Made by a program: the position numbers and the translations under genes. The notes beneath the pieces are model-generated. The model was not told the origin of the DNA. It saw only the letters and a program-made list of their open reading frames with translations, and made no database searches. From Anabaena catenula FACHB-362 (GTDB taxonomy: Bacteria; Cyanobacteriota; Cyanobacteriia; Cyanobacteriales; Nostocaceae): DNA of 64,000 bases. Each line of letters begins with the position of its first letter. Positions within the stretch are counted from its first letter, which is position 1. Below, in pieces: positions 1 through 8,947 of the stretch. The DNA lies in NCBI RefSeq assembly GCF_014698735.1, contig NZ_JACJTQ010000022.1:1-64000 (forward strand), given 5' to 3'.

Positions 1-338
1 GTGAGGATTGCTCTGAATATATTCAAATATACTGCCCATAACGTCTTACCAAAAAATACACTTTTATATTCTTATACCATAATTTAATTCTTTTTCGGAG
101 ATGTCTAATTAGTAGGGGGTAGGGAGAAAGAAGTTAAAAAAAATATAATTATTATCAACTAACTAGTACCGCTACGCGGAATTAAAAATTAAAAATCTCT
201 GTATTCTTTTACTATTGCTTGTTCCTTATTCTCTCTCCTAAATATGCAATTTATTTTGCACGACTACTTATGTAGAAGATCTCCGACTTCTTCAAGAAAT
301 CGGGGATCTTATTATTCACAAATTTAAACTTTACAACT
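1..338. other. Intergenic, no gene seen
   Basis: AT-rich sequence at the left edge with no convincing coding frame. It contains a palindromic repeat unit at 276-310, listed separately, and a short 'ccgctacgcgg' palindrome near 170 of the kind scattered through Nostocales genomes. A gene truncated by the window edge cannot be excluded. Confidence 0.6.
276..310 (-). repeat. Palindromic 'ccgacttctt' hairpin repeat, possible terminator
   Basis: The arms AAGATC-t-CCGA and TCGG-g-GATCTT can pair around a loop of about 13 nt. It lies just beyond the stop of the minus-strand gene at 339-578, so it could end that transcript. There is no clean U-run, so it may only be an interspersed repeat. A decayed relative is visible near 7070-7100. 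Confidence 0.5.
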
Positions 339-578
339 TTACATCCTTCCTTGTGCCATCACTTGTTGCAGATGATGACGAATTTCTTGTGCTTCTTCAA
401 TTTCTGACTGACGTAATTTTTGGAACAATTCTACACAAGGTTGAGAATTAACTTCTTGTGCATCTTGAATGTAACGTTCGTAAGCTTGCACTGCTGCGGC
501 TTTGTTGTGCAGTACGGTGATGAAGTCGTATTCTAAATTACTAATTGGTTGTTGCGATTGCCCGTTACCAGTAGTCAT
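339..578 (-). CDS. Small conserved helical protein of unknown function
   Basis: A 79-residue, mostly helical protein without signal peptide or membrane segment. Residues 15-75 are rich in Glu, Gln and Ala, with one Cys, and read as a two-helix hairpin resembling the ferritin-like/bacterioferritin helices of small cyanobacterial proteins. No full set of metal ligands is visible. The ATG start is preceded by an AT-rich leader. The gene stands alone on the minus strand, about 180 bp from a PsiE-like gene in the same direction. I do not recognise a specific family and infer no function. Confidence 0.65.
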   Translation of the reverse strand: MTTGNGQSQQPISNLEYDFITVLHNKAAAVQAYERYIQDAQEVNSQPCVELFQKLRQSEIEEAQEIRHHLQQVMAQGRM

Positions 579-758
579 AAATTTACCCTTTTTAAAGTTT
601 CTAATTAATTTATACTCACTCTCAAAGAGTCATTCATCTACCAAAAAGCTGAGGGAAAAGTATCAAGGCTGCTGAGGCAGCCTCAAGTATTTGGTATTCC
701 CACTTGCTACTTTTATGGCTTGGTTTATCTAGCCAGAGAATGATGTCTTTTGGCTTAT

Positions 759-1319
759 TTATGCGGGAGGTTGGTTTTCATCACAGGTACGTGAATATCG
801 AAATTCTAATTCATTTTCCTGTTCTCTACCTCCTCGATGCACTATCGGGCAAAACTTTGTGTTAGCACTCATGCAATCCATGTGTGGTGTTTTTGCACAG
901 ACTAATAATAGTCCACCCAACATCAACAATAAGCCACAAATTGCTGCTGTCTGTATTCCAGAAATTTCTAGCGCACCGTGAACTACTACTTCTCTCAGAA
1001 CGGAAACAATTGTGACTTCGACTGCTACACCAACAGCAATACTATGCTCTTGTAAGTAAATCATGAGTAGTCGAAATAACTCAACTAGAATCAATACAAA
1101 TAACATTTTAGCTGTTACTTGCTTGTAGTCTAGTGAATGAGTGAGAGAAATAAATATTCCCCACAATTGTACTAACATGACTCCAAACAAGGCTAAACAG
1201 AGGAAAATGACAATTAAGTCTTGGAATGCCTCCATATTACGAACGATTGCATGACGATCTAACCAGCGATCAAAAAATAAAAATCGGCTCTTGAAGCGTT
1301 TCTGCGTATGCATTTTCAT
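759..1319 (-). CDS. PsiE-like membrane protein
   Basis: Four hydrophobic segments (roughly residues 30-55, 70-90, 100-125 and 130-150 from the chosen start) are linked by short charged loops, as in the phosphate-starvation-inducible PsiE family. The family-like stretch 'FVLILVELFRLLMIYL' followed by a Val/Ile-rich helix is the main evidence. I chose the ATG at 1319; the frame also opens at a TTG at 1358, but two ATGs (1319 and 1313) sit just before the basic segment that normally begins the protein. The soluble tail after the last helix is Cys-containing and not recognised. The role of PsiE is poorly known, and no PHO box was seen. Confidence 0.6.
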   Translation of the reverse strand: MKMHTQKRFKSRFLFFDRWLDRHAIVRNMEAFQDLIVIFLCLALFGVMLVQLWGIFISLTHSLDYKQVTAKMLFVLILVELFRLLMIYLQEHSIAVGVAVEVTIVSVLREVVVHGALEISGIQTAAICGLLLMLGGLLLVCAKTPHMDCMSANTKFCPIVHRGGREQENELEFRYSRTCDENQPPA

Positions 1320-1423
1320 TCCTATTGGGATTGAGACCACACCAGCCTGTTCACCCAATTATCTTATTGTTACGTAATATTAAAGGTTCGCGCCTCAGCG
1401 TGGTTTGTTATTTAATTTGTTAT

Positions 1424-2431
1424 TTAATTGTTATTTAAGTTTTGTGCTTGTATTAACAATTGTTCAGCATTTGTTGCCCATTGGGAATTCCTCTGAGTTT
1501 TATATAAATCTCTGGCATATTGGAATACTTTTACTGCTTCTGAATATTGCTTTAATTGTATAAAAACTAATCCTGCACCATAATAAGCATCAGCATAATT
1601 GGAATTTACTTCGGCTGATTTTCTAAAAGCTGCTAATGCTTCGTTAAATTTGCCCTGATTAAACCAAATTGAGCCAAGATTGTAATGCGCCTCTGCATAT
1701 CTGGGATTTATGGTGATTGCTTTGCTAAAGGCTTCCTTGGCGAGTTCAATTTTACCTTGTTGCAAATAAGACGTTCCTAAATGATAGGCTGGTTCTGGGG
1801 AATTCTGACTATATGCGATCGCTTTTTTAAAAGATGCGATCGCACTCTCCCAATCTTTTTGTATTTCTCGTACCAATCCCAAGTTATAATGGGCAAAGCC
1901 CAGTTGCGGATCTAGTTGTAATGCCCGTTGTAAATAATCAACCGCTAACTGTAAATTATTCCCTTCTAATAACGCACCTCCTAAATTAGCAAAAGCTGGA
2001 GCAAATTGAGGATCTGTTTGCGTAGCTTGATAAAAAGCATCTGCTGCTGGTTGCAGTTGTCCAGCTTGTCGCAGTGCTAAACCTAAATTATAGTGCGCTG
2101 GTGCTAAGGTCGGATCTAATCGAGTTGCTTGACGAAACGCGGTAATTGCATCTTCAAGCTTTCCCCCTTGAATCGCCTGTAAGCCTTGATTTAAATTGTC
2201 TAACGCCGTTTGACGATTGGTAGTTTGAGCTAAAAAAGACCTAACCTTCCAACTCCCTTCCCAACGCGGAAATGGGGAATTAAAGCCTCTCTCCTTGTAG
2301 GAGAGAGGTTTTATATTTAATTGAGTTGAGTTGATTGGGGGAGAGGTTGAAATTACTGGACTAATATTTACATTTATTACCAGCAAAGTGACAATTCCAA
2401 TTAGAGGAGATTGTTTTAATAAAAATGTCAT
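1424..2431 (-). CDS. Exported tetratricopeptide-repeat protein with repeat-derived insert
   Basis: A 335-residue protein. Residues 1-28 form a hydrophobic export signal. From about residue 75 to the end run at least seven consecutive TPR units, recognisable by repeated 'AHYNLG' and 'A..AF..A' patterns, so it is probably a periplasmic or membrane-attached scaffold for protein contacts. Residues of about 42-66 ('PLSYKERGFNSPFPRWEG' and neighbours) are not TPR. They are the translation of an interspersed repeat whose DNA includes a perfect 9-bp hairpin, inserted in frame between signal peptide and repeats. The partner is unknown. The ATG start is supported by the signal peptide directly after it. 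Confidence 0.75.
   Translation of the reverse strand: MTFLLKQSPLIGIVTLLVINVNISPVISTSPPINSTQLNIKPLSYKERGFNSPFPRWEGSWKVRSFLAQTTNRQTALDNLNQGLQAIQGGKLEDAITAFRQATRLDPTLAPAHYNLGLALRQAGQLQPAADAFYQATQTDPQFAPAFANLGGALLEGNNLQLAVDYLQRALQLDPQLGFAHYNLGLVREIQKDWESAIASFKKAIAYSQNSPEPAYHLGTSYLQQGKIELAKEAFSKAITINPRYAEAHYNLGSIWFNQGKFNEALAAFRKSAEVNSNYADAYYGAGLVFIQLKQYSEAVKVFQYARDLYKTQRNSQWATNAEQLLIQAQNLNNN
2240..2309. repeat. Interspersed repeat inside the TPR gene, with 9-bp hairpin
   Basis: The arms CCTCTCTCC (2286-2294) and GGAGAGAGG (2300-2308) enclose a 5-nt loop. They are followed by the GC-richer 'cccttcccaacgcgg' block. Its composition differs from the surrounding gene, and its translation resembles recurrent junk peptides found in Nostocales gene models. 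It stays in frame, so the host gene remains open. Confidence 0.6.
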
Positions 2432-2677
2432 AAATTTACTAGATAGAAAATATTGTTACAAACGAATTATTTTACAAAAATTTTAGATTCAGAATAAAAC
2501 TTAGTACTACTTAACTTTTCTTAAGCTAAATCTTACAACAAGCAACGATTTTTTTATCTTTAGATTAAAAGGAGGATAATAAAAAATTAAAGCAGGAATA
2601 ATTCTCCTGACCAAATAAATGAATTACTCCTGAAAAACACAGAATGCGGTTAAGGGAATCACCGCAAAGGAGAATTT

Positions 2678-4714
2678 ATGAACGAAAAAGTAAAATCCGG
2701 TTCGCGGAATGTGGCAATTGTCGGCCCTTATTTAAGTGGAAAAACCACTTTACTCGAAAGTTTGTTATTTGTCACCGGAGCGATTTCTCGCAAAGGTAAC
2801 GTTAAAGATGGTAACACAGTCGGAGATAGCGCCAACGAAGCACGAGATCGGCGTATGAGTGTTGAGGTATCCGCAGCTAATACCGAATATGAAAATACCC
2901 GCTTCACTTTTATAGACTGTCCCGGTTCTATAGAATTTGCCCAAGAAACATATCATGCTTTAATGGGAGTCGATGCCGCAATTGTCGTTTGCGAACCGAT
3001 CAAAGATAGAGTTCTTACCCTAGCACCATTATTTAAATTCCTTGATGATTGGGAAATTCCCCATATCGTTTTTGTGAATAAAATGGACAGGGCAAATATT
3101 CACGTTTTAGAAACATTACACGCACTGAAAGCTGTTTCTAGTCGTCCTTTAGTGCTGCACCAATTTCCCATTATGCAGGGGGAACAACTCACAGGATTTA
3201 TTGATATGGTAAGTGAACAAGCTTATCAATATCATGCCGGCTCACCTGCTGATTCTATACCTTTTCCAGAACATTTAAAAGCAGAAGAACATATAGCCAG
3301 AGCAGAAATGTTAGAAGCTTTGGCAAATTTTGACGATCATTTACTCGAAGAAATTTTAGAAGACATTGAACCTTCCCAAGAGGAAATTCTCAAAGATTTA
3401 AAATTAGAATTAGGTGCAGATTTAGTAGTACCTGTTTTCTTTGGTGTTGCGGAACAAGACTTTGGTGTTAGACCTTTATTAGAAGCTTTACTTAGAGAAG
3501 CACCGGAACCCGAAACAACAATGGAAAGGCGTTTGGAGAAAATCAGCGATACTCCTTTAGCGCAAGTTCTCAAAACTTTTTACACTCCTCAAGGTGGTAA
3601 AGTTTCCCTAGTGCGAGTATGGCAAGGAACATTAACTGATGGGATTGTTTTAAATGGTGTTCGTACTGGTGGTCTTTACCGTTTAATGGGACAACAACAA
3701 CAGCAAGTGAATCAAGCTGTAGCTGGGGAAATTGTGGCTATAAGTCGGTTGGAAGGAATAAGAACTGGGGATACAATTTCTACAGATTCCCAAATGATGG
3801 AATTACCCAAAGCTAAACAATTAGAACCAGTTTTTGCTTTAGCAATTACACCTGAAAAACGCAATGATGAGGTAAAACTCAGCAGTGCAATTACTAAGTT
3901 ATTGGAAGAAGATCCGGCGTTAACTTGGGAACAACATGGAGACACCCATGAAGTTATTCTTTGGGGACAAGGTGAAATACATTTGCAAGTTGCATTAGAT
4001 AGATTGCGTCGCAAATATAATTTACCTATGTCTACTCATTTACCCCAAGTTCCTTATAAAGAAACCATTCGTAAATCTGTAAACTCTGTTCATGGACGTT
4101 ATAAACATCAAAGCGGTGGACATGGACAATTTGGAGATGTTTATTTAGATATTCAACCTTTACCAAGAGGGGAAGGTTTCAACTTTAATGAAAAAATTGT
4201 TGGTGGTGTGGTTCCTAGACAGTACATTCCTGGGGTAGAAATGGGTGTGCGGGAATTTCTCACCCACGGGCCTTTGGGTTTTCCAATGGTAGATGTTGCG
4301 GTGACATTAACCAATGGTTCTTACCACAGCGTTGATAGTTCGGAACAAGCTTTTAAACAAGCTGCACGGTTAGCTATGCAGACGGGAGTAACCCAAGCCC
4401 AACCTACCTTATTAGAACCAATTTTAAAGGTAGATGTGAATAGTCCCAGTGAGTTTACTTCTAAGGTGTTGCAACTGTTGACTGGTAGACGGGGACAGAT
4501 TTTGGGTTATGAAGGTAGACATGATTGGCCAGGTTGGGATAATGTGTCCGCATATTTACCCCAAGCGGAAATGCAGAATTTTATTGTAGAATTGCGATCG
4601 CTTACTTTAGGCGTTGGTTCTTTCCATTGGGAACAAGATCATCTCCAAGAAGTCCCGGAAAAGCTGGCTGAACGCATTCTCACTACTAATGGTGGTAACG
4701 GTAACAGTAAATAG
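2678..4714 (+). CDS. Elongation factor G paralogue (EF-G-like GTPase)
   Basis: A 678-residue translational GTPase with EF-G layout: G domain, beta-barrel domain II, and domains III-V running to the C-terminus. Visible motifs are the P-loop 'GPYLSGKTT' (residues 16-24), a G3 'DCPG' and a G4 'NKMD'. The usual switch I 'RGIT' reads 'RRMSV', which marks it as a divergent paralogue rather than the housekeeping EF-G; that one normally sits with rpsL, rpsG and tuf. A GGAG-type ribosome site ('aaaggag') precedes the ATG. It is probably a cytosolic ribosome-associated GTPase, possibly of the EF-G2 or ribosome-protection type. Its 3' end is duplicated further downstream. Confidence 0.85.
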   Translation: MNEKVKSGSRNVAIVGPYLSGKTTLLESLLFVTGAISRKGNVKDGNTVGDSANEARDRRMSVEVSAANTEYENTRFTFIDCPGSIEFAQETYHALMGVDAAIVVCEPIKDRVLTLAPLFKFLDDWEIPHIVFVNKMDRANIHVLETLHALKAVSSRPLVLHQFPIMQGEQLTGFIDMVSEQAYQYHAGSPADSIPFPEHLKAEEHIARAEMLEALANFDDHLLEEILEDIEPSQEEILKDLKLELGADLVVPVFFGVAEQDFGVRPLLEALLREAPEPETTMERRLEKISDTPLAQVLKTFYTPQGGKVSLVRVWQGTLTDGIVLNGVRTGGLYRLMGQQQQQVNQAVAGEIVAISRLEGIRTGDTISTDSQMMELPKAKQLEPVFALAITPEKRNDEVKLSSAITKLLEEDPALTWEQHGDTHEVILWGQGEIHLQVALDRLRRKYNLPMSTHLPQVPYKETIRKSVNSVHGRYKHQSGGHGQFGDVYLDIQPLPRGEGFNFNEKIVGGVVPRQYIPGVEMGVREFLTHGPLGFPMVDVAVTLTNGSYHSVDSSEQAFKQAARLAMQTGVTQAQPTLLEPILKVDVNSPSEFTSKVLQLLTGRRGQILGYEGRHDWPGWDNVSAYLPQAEMQNFIVELRSLTLGVGSFHWEQDHLQEVPEKLAERILTTNGGNGNSK

Positions 4715-4805
4715 TTTAATCTCGTTTAATCTCGTTCCCAGTCTCTGACTGGGAATGCTATCTAGAAGGTTCTACCTTCCGTTTTTTGTCTCACGCAGAG
4801 GCGCA
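4597..4805 (+). repeat. Direct repeat, copy 1 (3' end of EF-G-like gene plus downstream DNA)
   Basis: This segment covers the last ~115 bp of the EF-G-like gene and ~90 bp beyond its stop. It is matched by 5403-5605 with scattered substitutions, a 4-base deletion after 'cattgg', and a 10-bp difference at the doubled 'tttaatctcg'. The two copies bracket the DUF29 gene. Confidence 0.85.
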
Positions 4806-4841
4806 GAGGCGCAGGGAGAGGCAAGGAAGATCAGGAAAAAA

Positions 4842-5309
4842 TTAATGTTGTTCAGGTAAATAATCTTGATTTAAACATTCATTTGTAGTAAATGGAGAGT
4901 CTACAGGAAAAGTATCAAGTGATAATCCTGTTTCTAAAGATGCTTGTTTCCTTGCATCTTGATAACATTCGCTAAATACATCAGAGAAGTATTTTTTTAA
5001 ACTTGGACTTTCGGTTAAGTCTTCTTTTAATCTGCGTCTATGTTCAAATATAGTAGATAACAAAATATTACTGCGTTTTTCTGGCAGATATTTATATTTT
5101 AACAGGTGCATTAATACCACTAATAAGTTGCCTTTTAATGCTCTTTTTTCACTTCTCCCCATGCTTTCGATTTCTTCAATCAAATTGGCTAAATCAATTT
5201 CTGCAAAGTTACCATTTTTTAATTCTTTGGCTGTTGTTTCTATCCACAGATAAAAATCTTCGTTATAAAGATTTGAATTAGTCAGGTTTGTTGGTTGAGT
5301 TGCTGTCAT
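4842..5309 (-). CDS. DUF29 family protein
   Basis: A 155-residue protein matching the DUF29 pattern: an N-terminal 'DFYLWIE', a central 'LANLIEEIESMGRSEKR' and a following 'LMHLLKYKY' helix. No signal peptide or membrane segment is visible. The family is very common and often multicopy in filamentous cyanobacteria; its biochemical function is not established. The gene is opposite in strand to its neighbours and sits between two copies of the end of the EF-G-like gene, which suggests that it arrived by insertion or rearrangement. The ATG start matches the family N-terminus. Confidence 0.85.
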   Translation of the reverse strand: MTATQPTNLTNSNLYNEDFYLWIETTAKELKNGNFAEIDLANLIEEIESMGRSEKRALKGNLLVVLMHLLKYKYLPEKRSNILLSTIFEHRRRLKEDLTESPSLKKYFSDVFSECYQDARKQASLETGLSLDTFPVDSPFTTNECLNQDYLPEQH

Positions 5310-5402
5310 TTTATTCCAACCTCCTTAAATAAATTGTTGATTTTTGGGGTAATATATTTAGTTACTCATAGAATAATTAGCTGATATAATAATTATACTT
5401 AA

Positions 5403-5605
5403 ATCGCTTACTTTAGGTGTTAACTCTTTCCATTGGAAGATCATCTTCAGGAAGTCCCAGAAAAGCTGGCTGAACGCATTCTAATTAGTAATGGTGGTAA
5501 CGGGAACAGTAAATAGTTTAATCTCGTTCCCAGTCTCTGACTGGGAATGTTATCTAGAAGGTTCTACTTTCCTTTTTTGTGTCTCACGCAAAGACGCACC
5601 AGCGA
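5403..5605 (+). repeat. Direct repeat, copy 2 (remnant of EF-G-like gene 3' end)
   Basis: A non-coding duplicate of 4597-4805. It still shows 'gaaaagctggctgaacgcat', the stop region 'aacagtaaatag' and the downstream 'cagtctctgactgggaatg' palindrome. The 4-base deletion destroys the frame, so it is a pseudogene fragment. It ends in a 'tctcacgcaaagacgc' repeat that also occurs near 4790, 28845 and 30330. Confidence 0.85.
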
Positions 5606-5783
5606 AGCACGAACTGCGTTAGACGCAAAGAAAGGAGGGGAAGATAATGATATTTTTCAAAACCGTTTAAGTAAATAGGACAGAGATTTAGAATAAGAAA
5701 TTTTATTGATAACCAAACCTTAAACTGATTATTATACTTGTATGTTAAGTATATATAACATCTTAACAATACAGGAAAATCTT

Positions 5784-6680
5784 ATGGGCTTTATATTCTC
5801 CCTCCTCACAAGTCTCATAGCAATTCTCATATATCTCCAAACCGGCAGAATAACCAGTGCAAAGACTCAATTTGCGGTACGTGTAATTACTATATTAATT
5901 GGTACAATTGCACTAATGCCTTCTATTTCCAGACTTTTAGTGACTGTGCCACCGGGGAATGTTGGTATTGTGAATTTATTTGGTAAAGTTTCCGACAATA
6001 CCCTCGATTCAGGTGTTCACGTAGTTAACCCTTTTGCTAAAGTTTTGAATTTTTCTACTCGTCTTAAAGATATCAAGGAAAACATAGACACAACATCTCA
6101 AGAAGGTTTGAGTTTAAATCTTGATGTCAGTCTTCAATATAGACTTGACCCCCAGAAAGCAGCGATAGTATATAAAACAATTGGAACTGATGAAAAACAA
6201 TTGATCATTTCCAGATTTCGTTCTACCGTCCGCGCTATTACAGCAAACTATCCAGCAAGTGCAGTTTACTCAACAAAACGCCAAGAAATAGTTCAAAAAA
6301 TTAATCAACAACTTACACAAGAAATACCAAGTTTGGGTTTTATAGTTGACCAAGCACTTTTGAGAAATGTGAAAATGCCTGAAACTCTGCAAACAGCTAT
6401 TCAAGAAAAACTCAAAGCAGAACAAGAAAATGAACAGATGAAATTTGTGTTACAAAAAGAGCGTCAAGAAGCTGAACGCAAGACAATAGAAGCCAAAGGT
6501 ATCGCTGATGCTCAAAAAATTATCTCTAGTGGACTCACTAACCAAGTGCTGCAATTACGCACAATTGAAGCTACAGAAAAACTCGCTCAATCTAATAACT
6601 CGAAAATTGTAGTTATCGGTTCTGAAAAGGGGGGAATTCCTATTTTAATCCAGCCAGATTCAGGAATAACAAAACCATAA
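5784..6680 (+). CDS. SPFH/band 7 (prohibitin-like) membrane protein
   Basis: A prohibitin-type protein of 298 residues. There are N-terminal hydrophobic segments (about 2-20 and 33-50), then a band 7/SPFH domain starting at 'VPPGNVGIVNLFGKV' and extending to about residue 210. A charged coiled coil rich in Gln, Glu and Lys follows. Such proteins form membrane-bound rings or microdomains that influence membrane proteases and membrane organisation. The reading frame opens at 5742, but I prefer the ATG at 5784: it lies 7 bp after 'caggaaa' and begins directly with the membrane helix. It stands as a single gene after the EF-G remnant. Confidence 0.85.
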   Translation: MGFIFSLLTSLIAILIYLQTGRITSAKTQFAVRVITILIGTIALMPSISRLLVTVPPGNVGIVNLFGKVSDNTLDSGVHVVNPFAKVLNFSTRLKDIKENIDTTSQEGLSLNLDVSLQYRLDPQKAAIVYKTIGTDEKQLIISRFRSTVRAITANYPASAVYSTKRQEIVQKINQQLTQEIPSLGFIVDQALLRNVKMPETLQTAIQEKLKAEQENEQMKFVLQKERQEAERKTIEAKGIADAQKIISSGLTNQVLQLRTIEATEKLAQSNNSKIVVIGSEKGGIPILIQPDSGITKP

Positions 6681-6747
6681 AATACAGCAGATTGCAGATC
6701 AATGAGGTACAGAATCTAAATTGAAACCTAGACACCAAGCCAGTTTT

Positions 6748-6797
<50 letters not shown>

Positions 6798-6848
6798 ATT
6801 CTGCTGTATTTTCAGATGTTTGTGCTGGGAGTGCGAACCTAATTAATA

Positions 6849-7040
6849 TTAATCTTCATTACCAAAAGAAACACAAGGACTGTCAACTTCTTCCGCTGGA
6901 GTGAAGGAATTGCAGAAAATCACAGGATCACAATTAACTCCAGATTCATCAGGGTGAGAGCATTCTAATTTGACATAAAAAGCACAGTCTTTACAAATAC
7001 TCTGACATGACACTGGTTGCGAGTTGATGGAATTTGACAT
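6849..7040 (-). CDS. Small cysteine-rich protein
   Basis: A 63-residue acidic protein with seven cysteines spaced C-x3-C-x2-C-x7-C-x9-C-x5-C-x12-C (Cys12, 16, 19, 27, 37, 43, 56). The spacing suggests that it binds a metal or an Fe-S cluster, but I recognise no named family. There is no export signal. An ATG start lies at 7040. A decayed copy of the 'ccgactt' palindrome lies upstream at about 7070-7100. Function unknown. Confidence 0.6.
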   Translation of the reverse strand: MSNSINSQPVSCQSICKDCAFYVKLECSHPDESGVNCDPVIFCNSFTPAEEVDSPCVSFGNED

Positions 7041-7190
7041 ATATATGGCTATCCTAAATGAGATTTTAACAACAAGATCACCGACTTATCTAAGAAATTG
7101 GGGCAGTTATCTGGGGATGGGTGTTAGATTTTACCCAATTTTGGGCATAATAATGTTCATATCTGCATTGCTTGGGCGGAATTTAACTAG

Positions 7191-8363
7191 ATGAAAACGG
7201 CATTTTTTAAACAAATTGGATTTTGGTGGTTATTTCTGATCTGTTGTTGCATTTTCTGGACAGTTTTCATACTGTTGCCAGTATCTGCAAATTCTATTAA
7301 CACCCTTAAACAACAACAGCAGCAAGTTCAGCAACAACGTGAGAATGTAATTCAGGAACAGAATCGCTTAACAAATTTACAAATAGAAGCACAAAAACAC
7401 CTAACTGGTGTCAAGCAAAATATCCAAACTACTAATAGCTATATTAAAGAAAGCGAACTAAGATTACAACAAGCTAACCAACGACTTAAGGAATTAGAAA
7501 CTGATTTAGTTATTTCAGAAAGAGATTATGAAAATCGGCAAGTTGCAACAGTTGCAAGATTGCGGTATATTCAACGTTCACCTATTTATCAGGGATTAGC
7601 TGTTTTACTACAAAGTCAAAATATTAGCGATTTTATCAGTCGTCGTTATCAGTTGAAGTTGGTTTATAAAGCAGATCAGCAAATTTTAGCGAGACTGTCT
7701 CAACAAGCAAATTTATTAATTCAACAAAAAACAGAAGTAGAAGCGCAGAAAAATCAAATTGCTTTAATTAGAGAACAATTACTAGCCCAAAAAGCTGACT
7801 ATCAAAATCAAGCAGAGTCACAAACAGAATTAGTTCAACGTTTAAATAGCGATCGCTTGGCTTTAGAAGCTGCACAAAATCAACTGGAGAAAGATTCTCA
7901 AAATCTAGAAGCTTTGATTCAAGAAAAAGAAAGGGAAGCCGCACTAGCAAAAGCTAACAGTAAAGTTTGGATTCGTGGTACGGGTATCTTTGCATTTCCC
8001 AGCGACGCACCCACCAGCAGTCCTTTTGGCTGGAGAATACACCCAATTCTCGGTTATCGTCGCTTTCATGCCGGTTTGGATTTTGCAGCCAGTTATGGTA
8101 GTACAATTCGAGCAGCAGATTCAGGTACAGTGATTTTTGCAGGTTGGTATGGTGGTTATGGTAAAGCTGTAATTATCAGTCACAGCAACGGTATCACCAC
8201 CCTTTATGGACACAGCAGTGAGTTGTATGTTAGCGAAGGACAGGCTGTACAAAAAGGACAAGCGATCGCATCTGTCGGTTCTACAGGCTTATCTACAGGC
8301 CCTCACCTGCATTTTGAAGTCCGTCGTGATGGTACACCCGTTGATCCAGCAAATTACTTGTAA
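7191..8363 (+). CDS. M23 family metallopeptidase (EnvC/NlpD-like)
   Basis: A 390-residue envelope protein. Residues 8-33 form a signal anchor or signal peptide, residues of about 35-250 a long Gln/Glu-rich coiled coil, and the C-terminal ~115 residues a LytM/M23 domain. Visible zinc-site motifs are 'HAGLDFA' (H-x3-D) and 'GPHLHFEV' (H-x-H), so the domain looks catalytically intact. The coiled coil plus LytM arrangement is that of murein hydrolases and amidase activators that act on septal peptidoglycan. AmiC-type amidases, possible partners, are encoded at 57-61 kb. It is the last gene before tRNA-Arg. Confidence 0.9.
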   Translation: MKTAFFKQIGFWWLFLICCCIFWTVFILLPVSANSINTLKQQQQQVQQQRENVIQEQNRLTNLQIEAQKHLTGVKQNIQTTNSYIKESELRLQQANQRLKELETDLVISERDYENRQVATVARLRYIQRSPIYQGLAVLLQSQNISDFISRRYQLKLVYKADQQILARLSQQANLLIQQKTEVEAQKNQIALIREQLLAQKADYQNQAESQTELVQRLNSDRLALEAAQNQLEKDSQNLEALIQEKEREAALAKANSKVWIRGTGIFAFPSDAPTSSPFGWRIHPILGYRRFHAGLDFAASYGSTIRAADSGTVIFAGWYGGYGKAVIISHSNGITTLYGHSSELYVSEGQAVQKGQAIASVGSTGLSTGPHLHFEVRRDGTPVDPANYL

Positions 8364-8405
8364 TTAAATTCAAAAAGTATGATATGATCTGAAGTATATG
8401 TTTGA

Positions 8406-8478
8406 GGGCGCGTGGCTCAGTGGATAGAGCAACAGGTTCCGGTCCTGTGGGTCGGGGGTTCAAATCCCTCCGCGCTCG
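8406..8478 (+). tRNA. tRNA-Arg (anticodon CCG)
   Basis: A full cloverleaf: acceptor GGGCGCG/CGCGCTC, D-arm GCTC/GAGC, anticodon stem ACAGG/CCTGT around loop TTCCGGT (anticodon CCG), T-arm GGGGG-TTCAAAT-CCCTC, discriminator G. CCA is not encoded. A T-run follows directly. Confidence 0.95.
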
Positions 8479-8792
8479 TTTTTTAAATATTACAAATCAA
8501 CGGAAAATTAACTTTTTCTCAGTCTTTGTTCACGTTAACCAACGAGTATTTGCATCACTATTAGAGTTGGCAAGTTTGAGAAAACCTCAAATATCCATAT
8601 ATCCCATATTAATAGCGATTGTTTAGCTTGTTCAAAAAATAACCGGACAGTTGCGTAAGTTAGATAAAACCTAGAGAATCCGAACAGATAAATTTTCAGT
8701 TTTGGGAAAAGTTCTTTTTCTAAAAAAATATAACCCCATACAAAGTTTTAAGTCTTGTAGGAGGTTATTTTTTGTTACTTTTTACTAATAAG
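8479..8792. other. Intergenic between two tRNAs
   Basis: No coding frame is supported here. A plus-strand hairpin near 8730-8768 followed by a T-rich tract is listed separately. Confidence 0.6.
8730..8773 (+). terminator. Candidate intrinsic terminator
   Basis: The outer arms ATAACC (8730-8735) and GGTTAT (8763-8768) and an inner 'tacaa/ttgta' pair form a stem that is followed by TTTTTT and further T-rich DNA. It is oriented to end plus-strand transcription coming from the tRNA-Arg side. Confidence 0.55.
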
Positions 8793-8865
<73 letters not shown>

Positions 8866-8947
8866 GGGGGTGGTTTTTTATTACCGCCACGATTAATCAA
8901 TTTAGCAAAGAAAGAAAGATTTGTCAAGTGGCTTACAGAAGAAACTT

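Noticed and set aside
5742-5783. Upstream start for the band-7 protein
   Set aside because: The ATG at 5784 has a better ribosome site and places the membrane helix at the N-terminus.
8402-8626. 74-codon plus-strand ORF
   Set aside because: It runs through the tRNA-Arg gene and its T-rich tail; a coding role is very unlikely.
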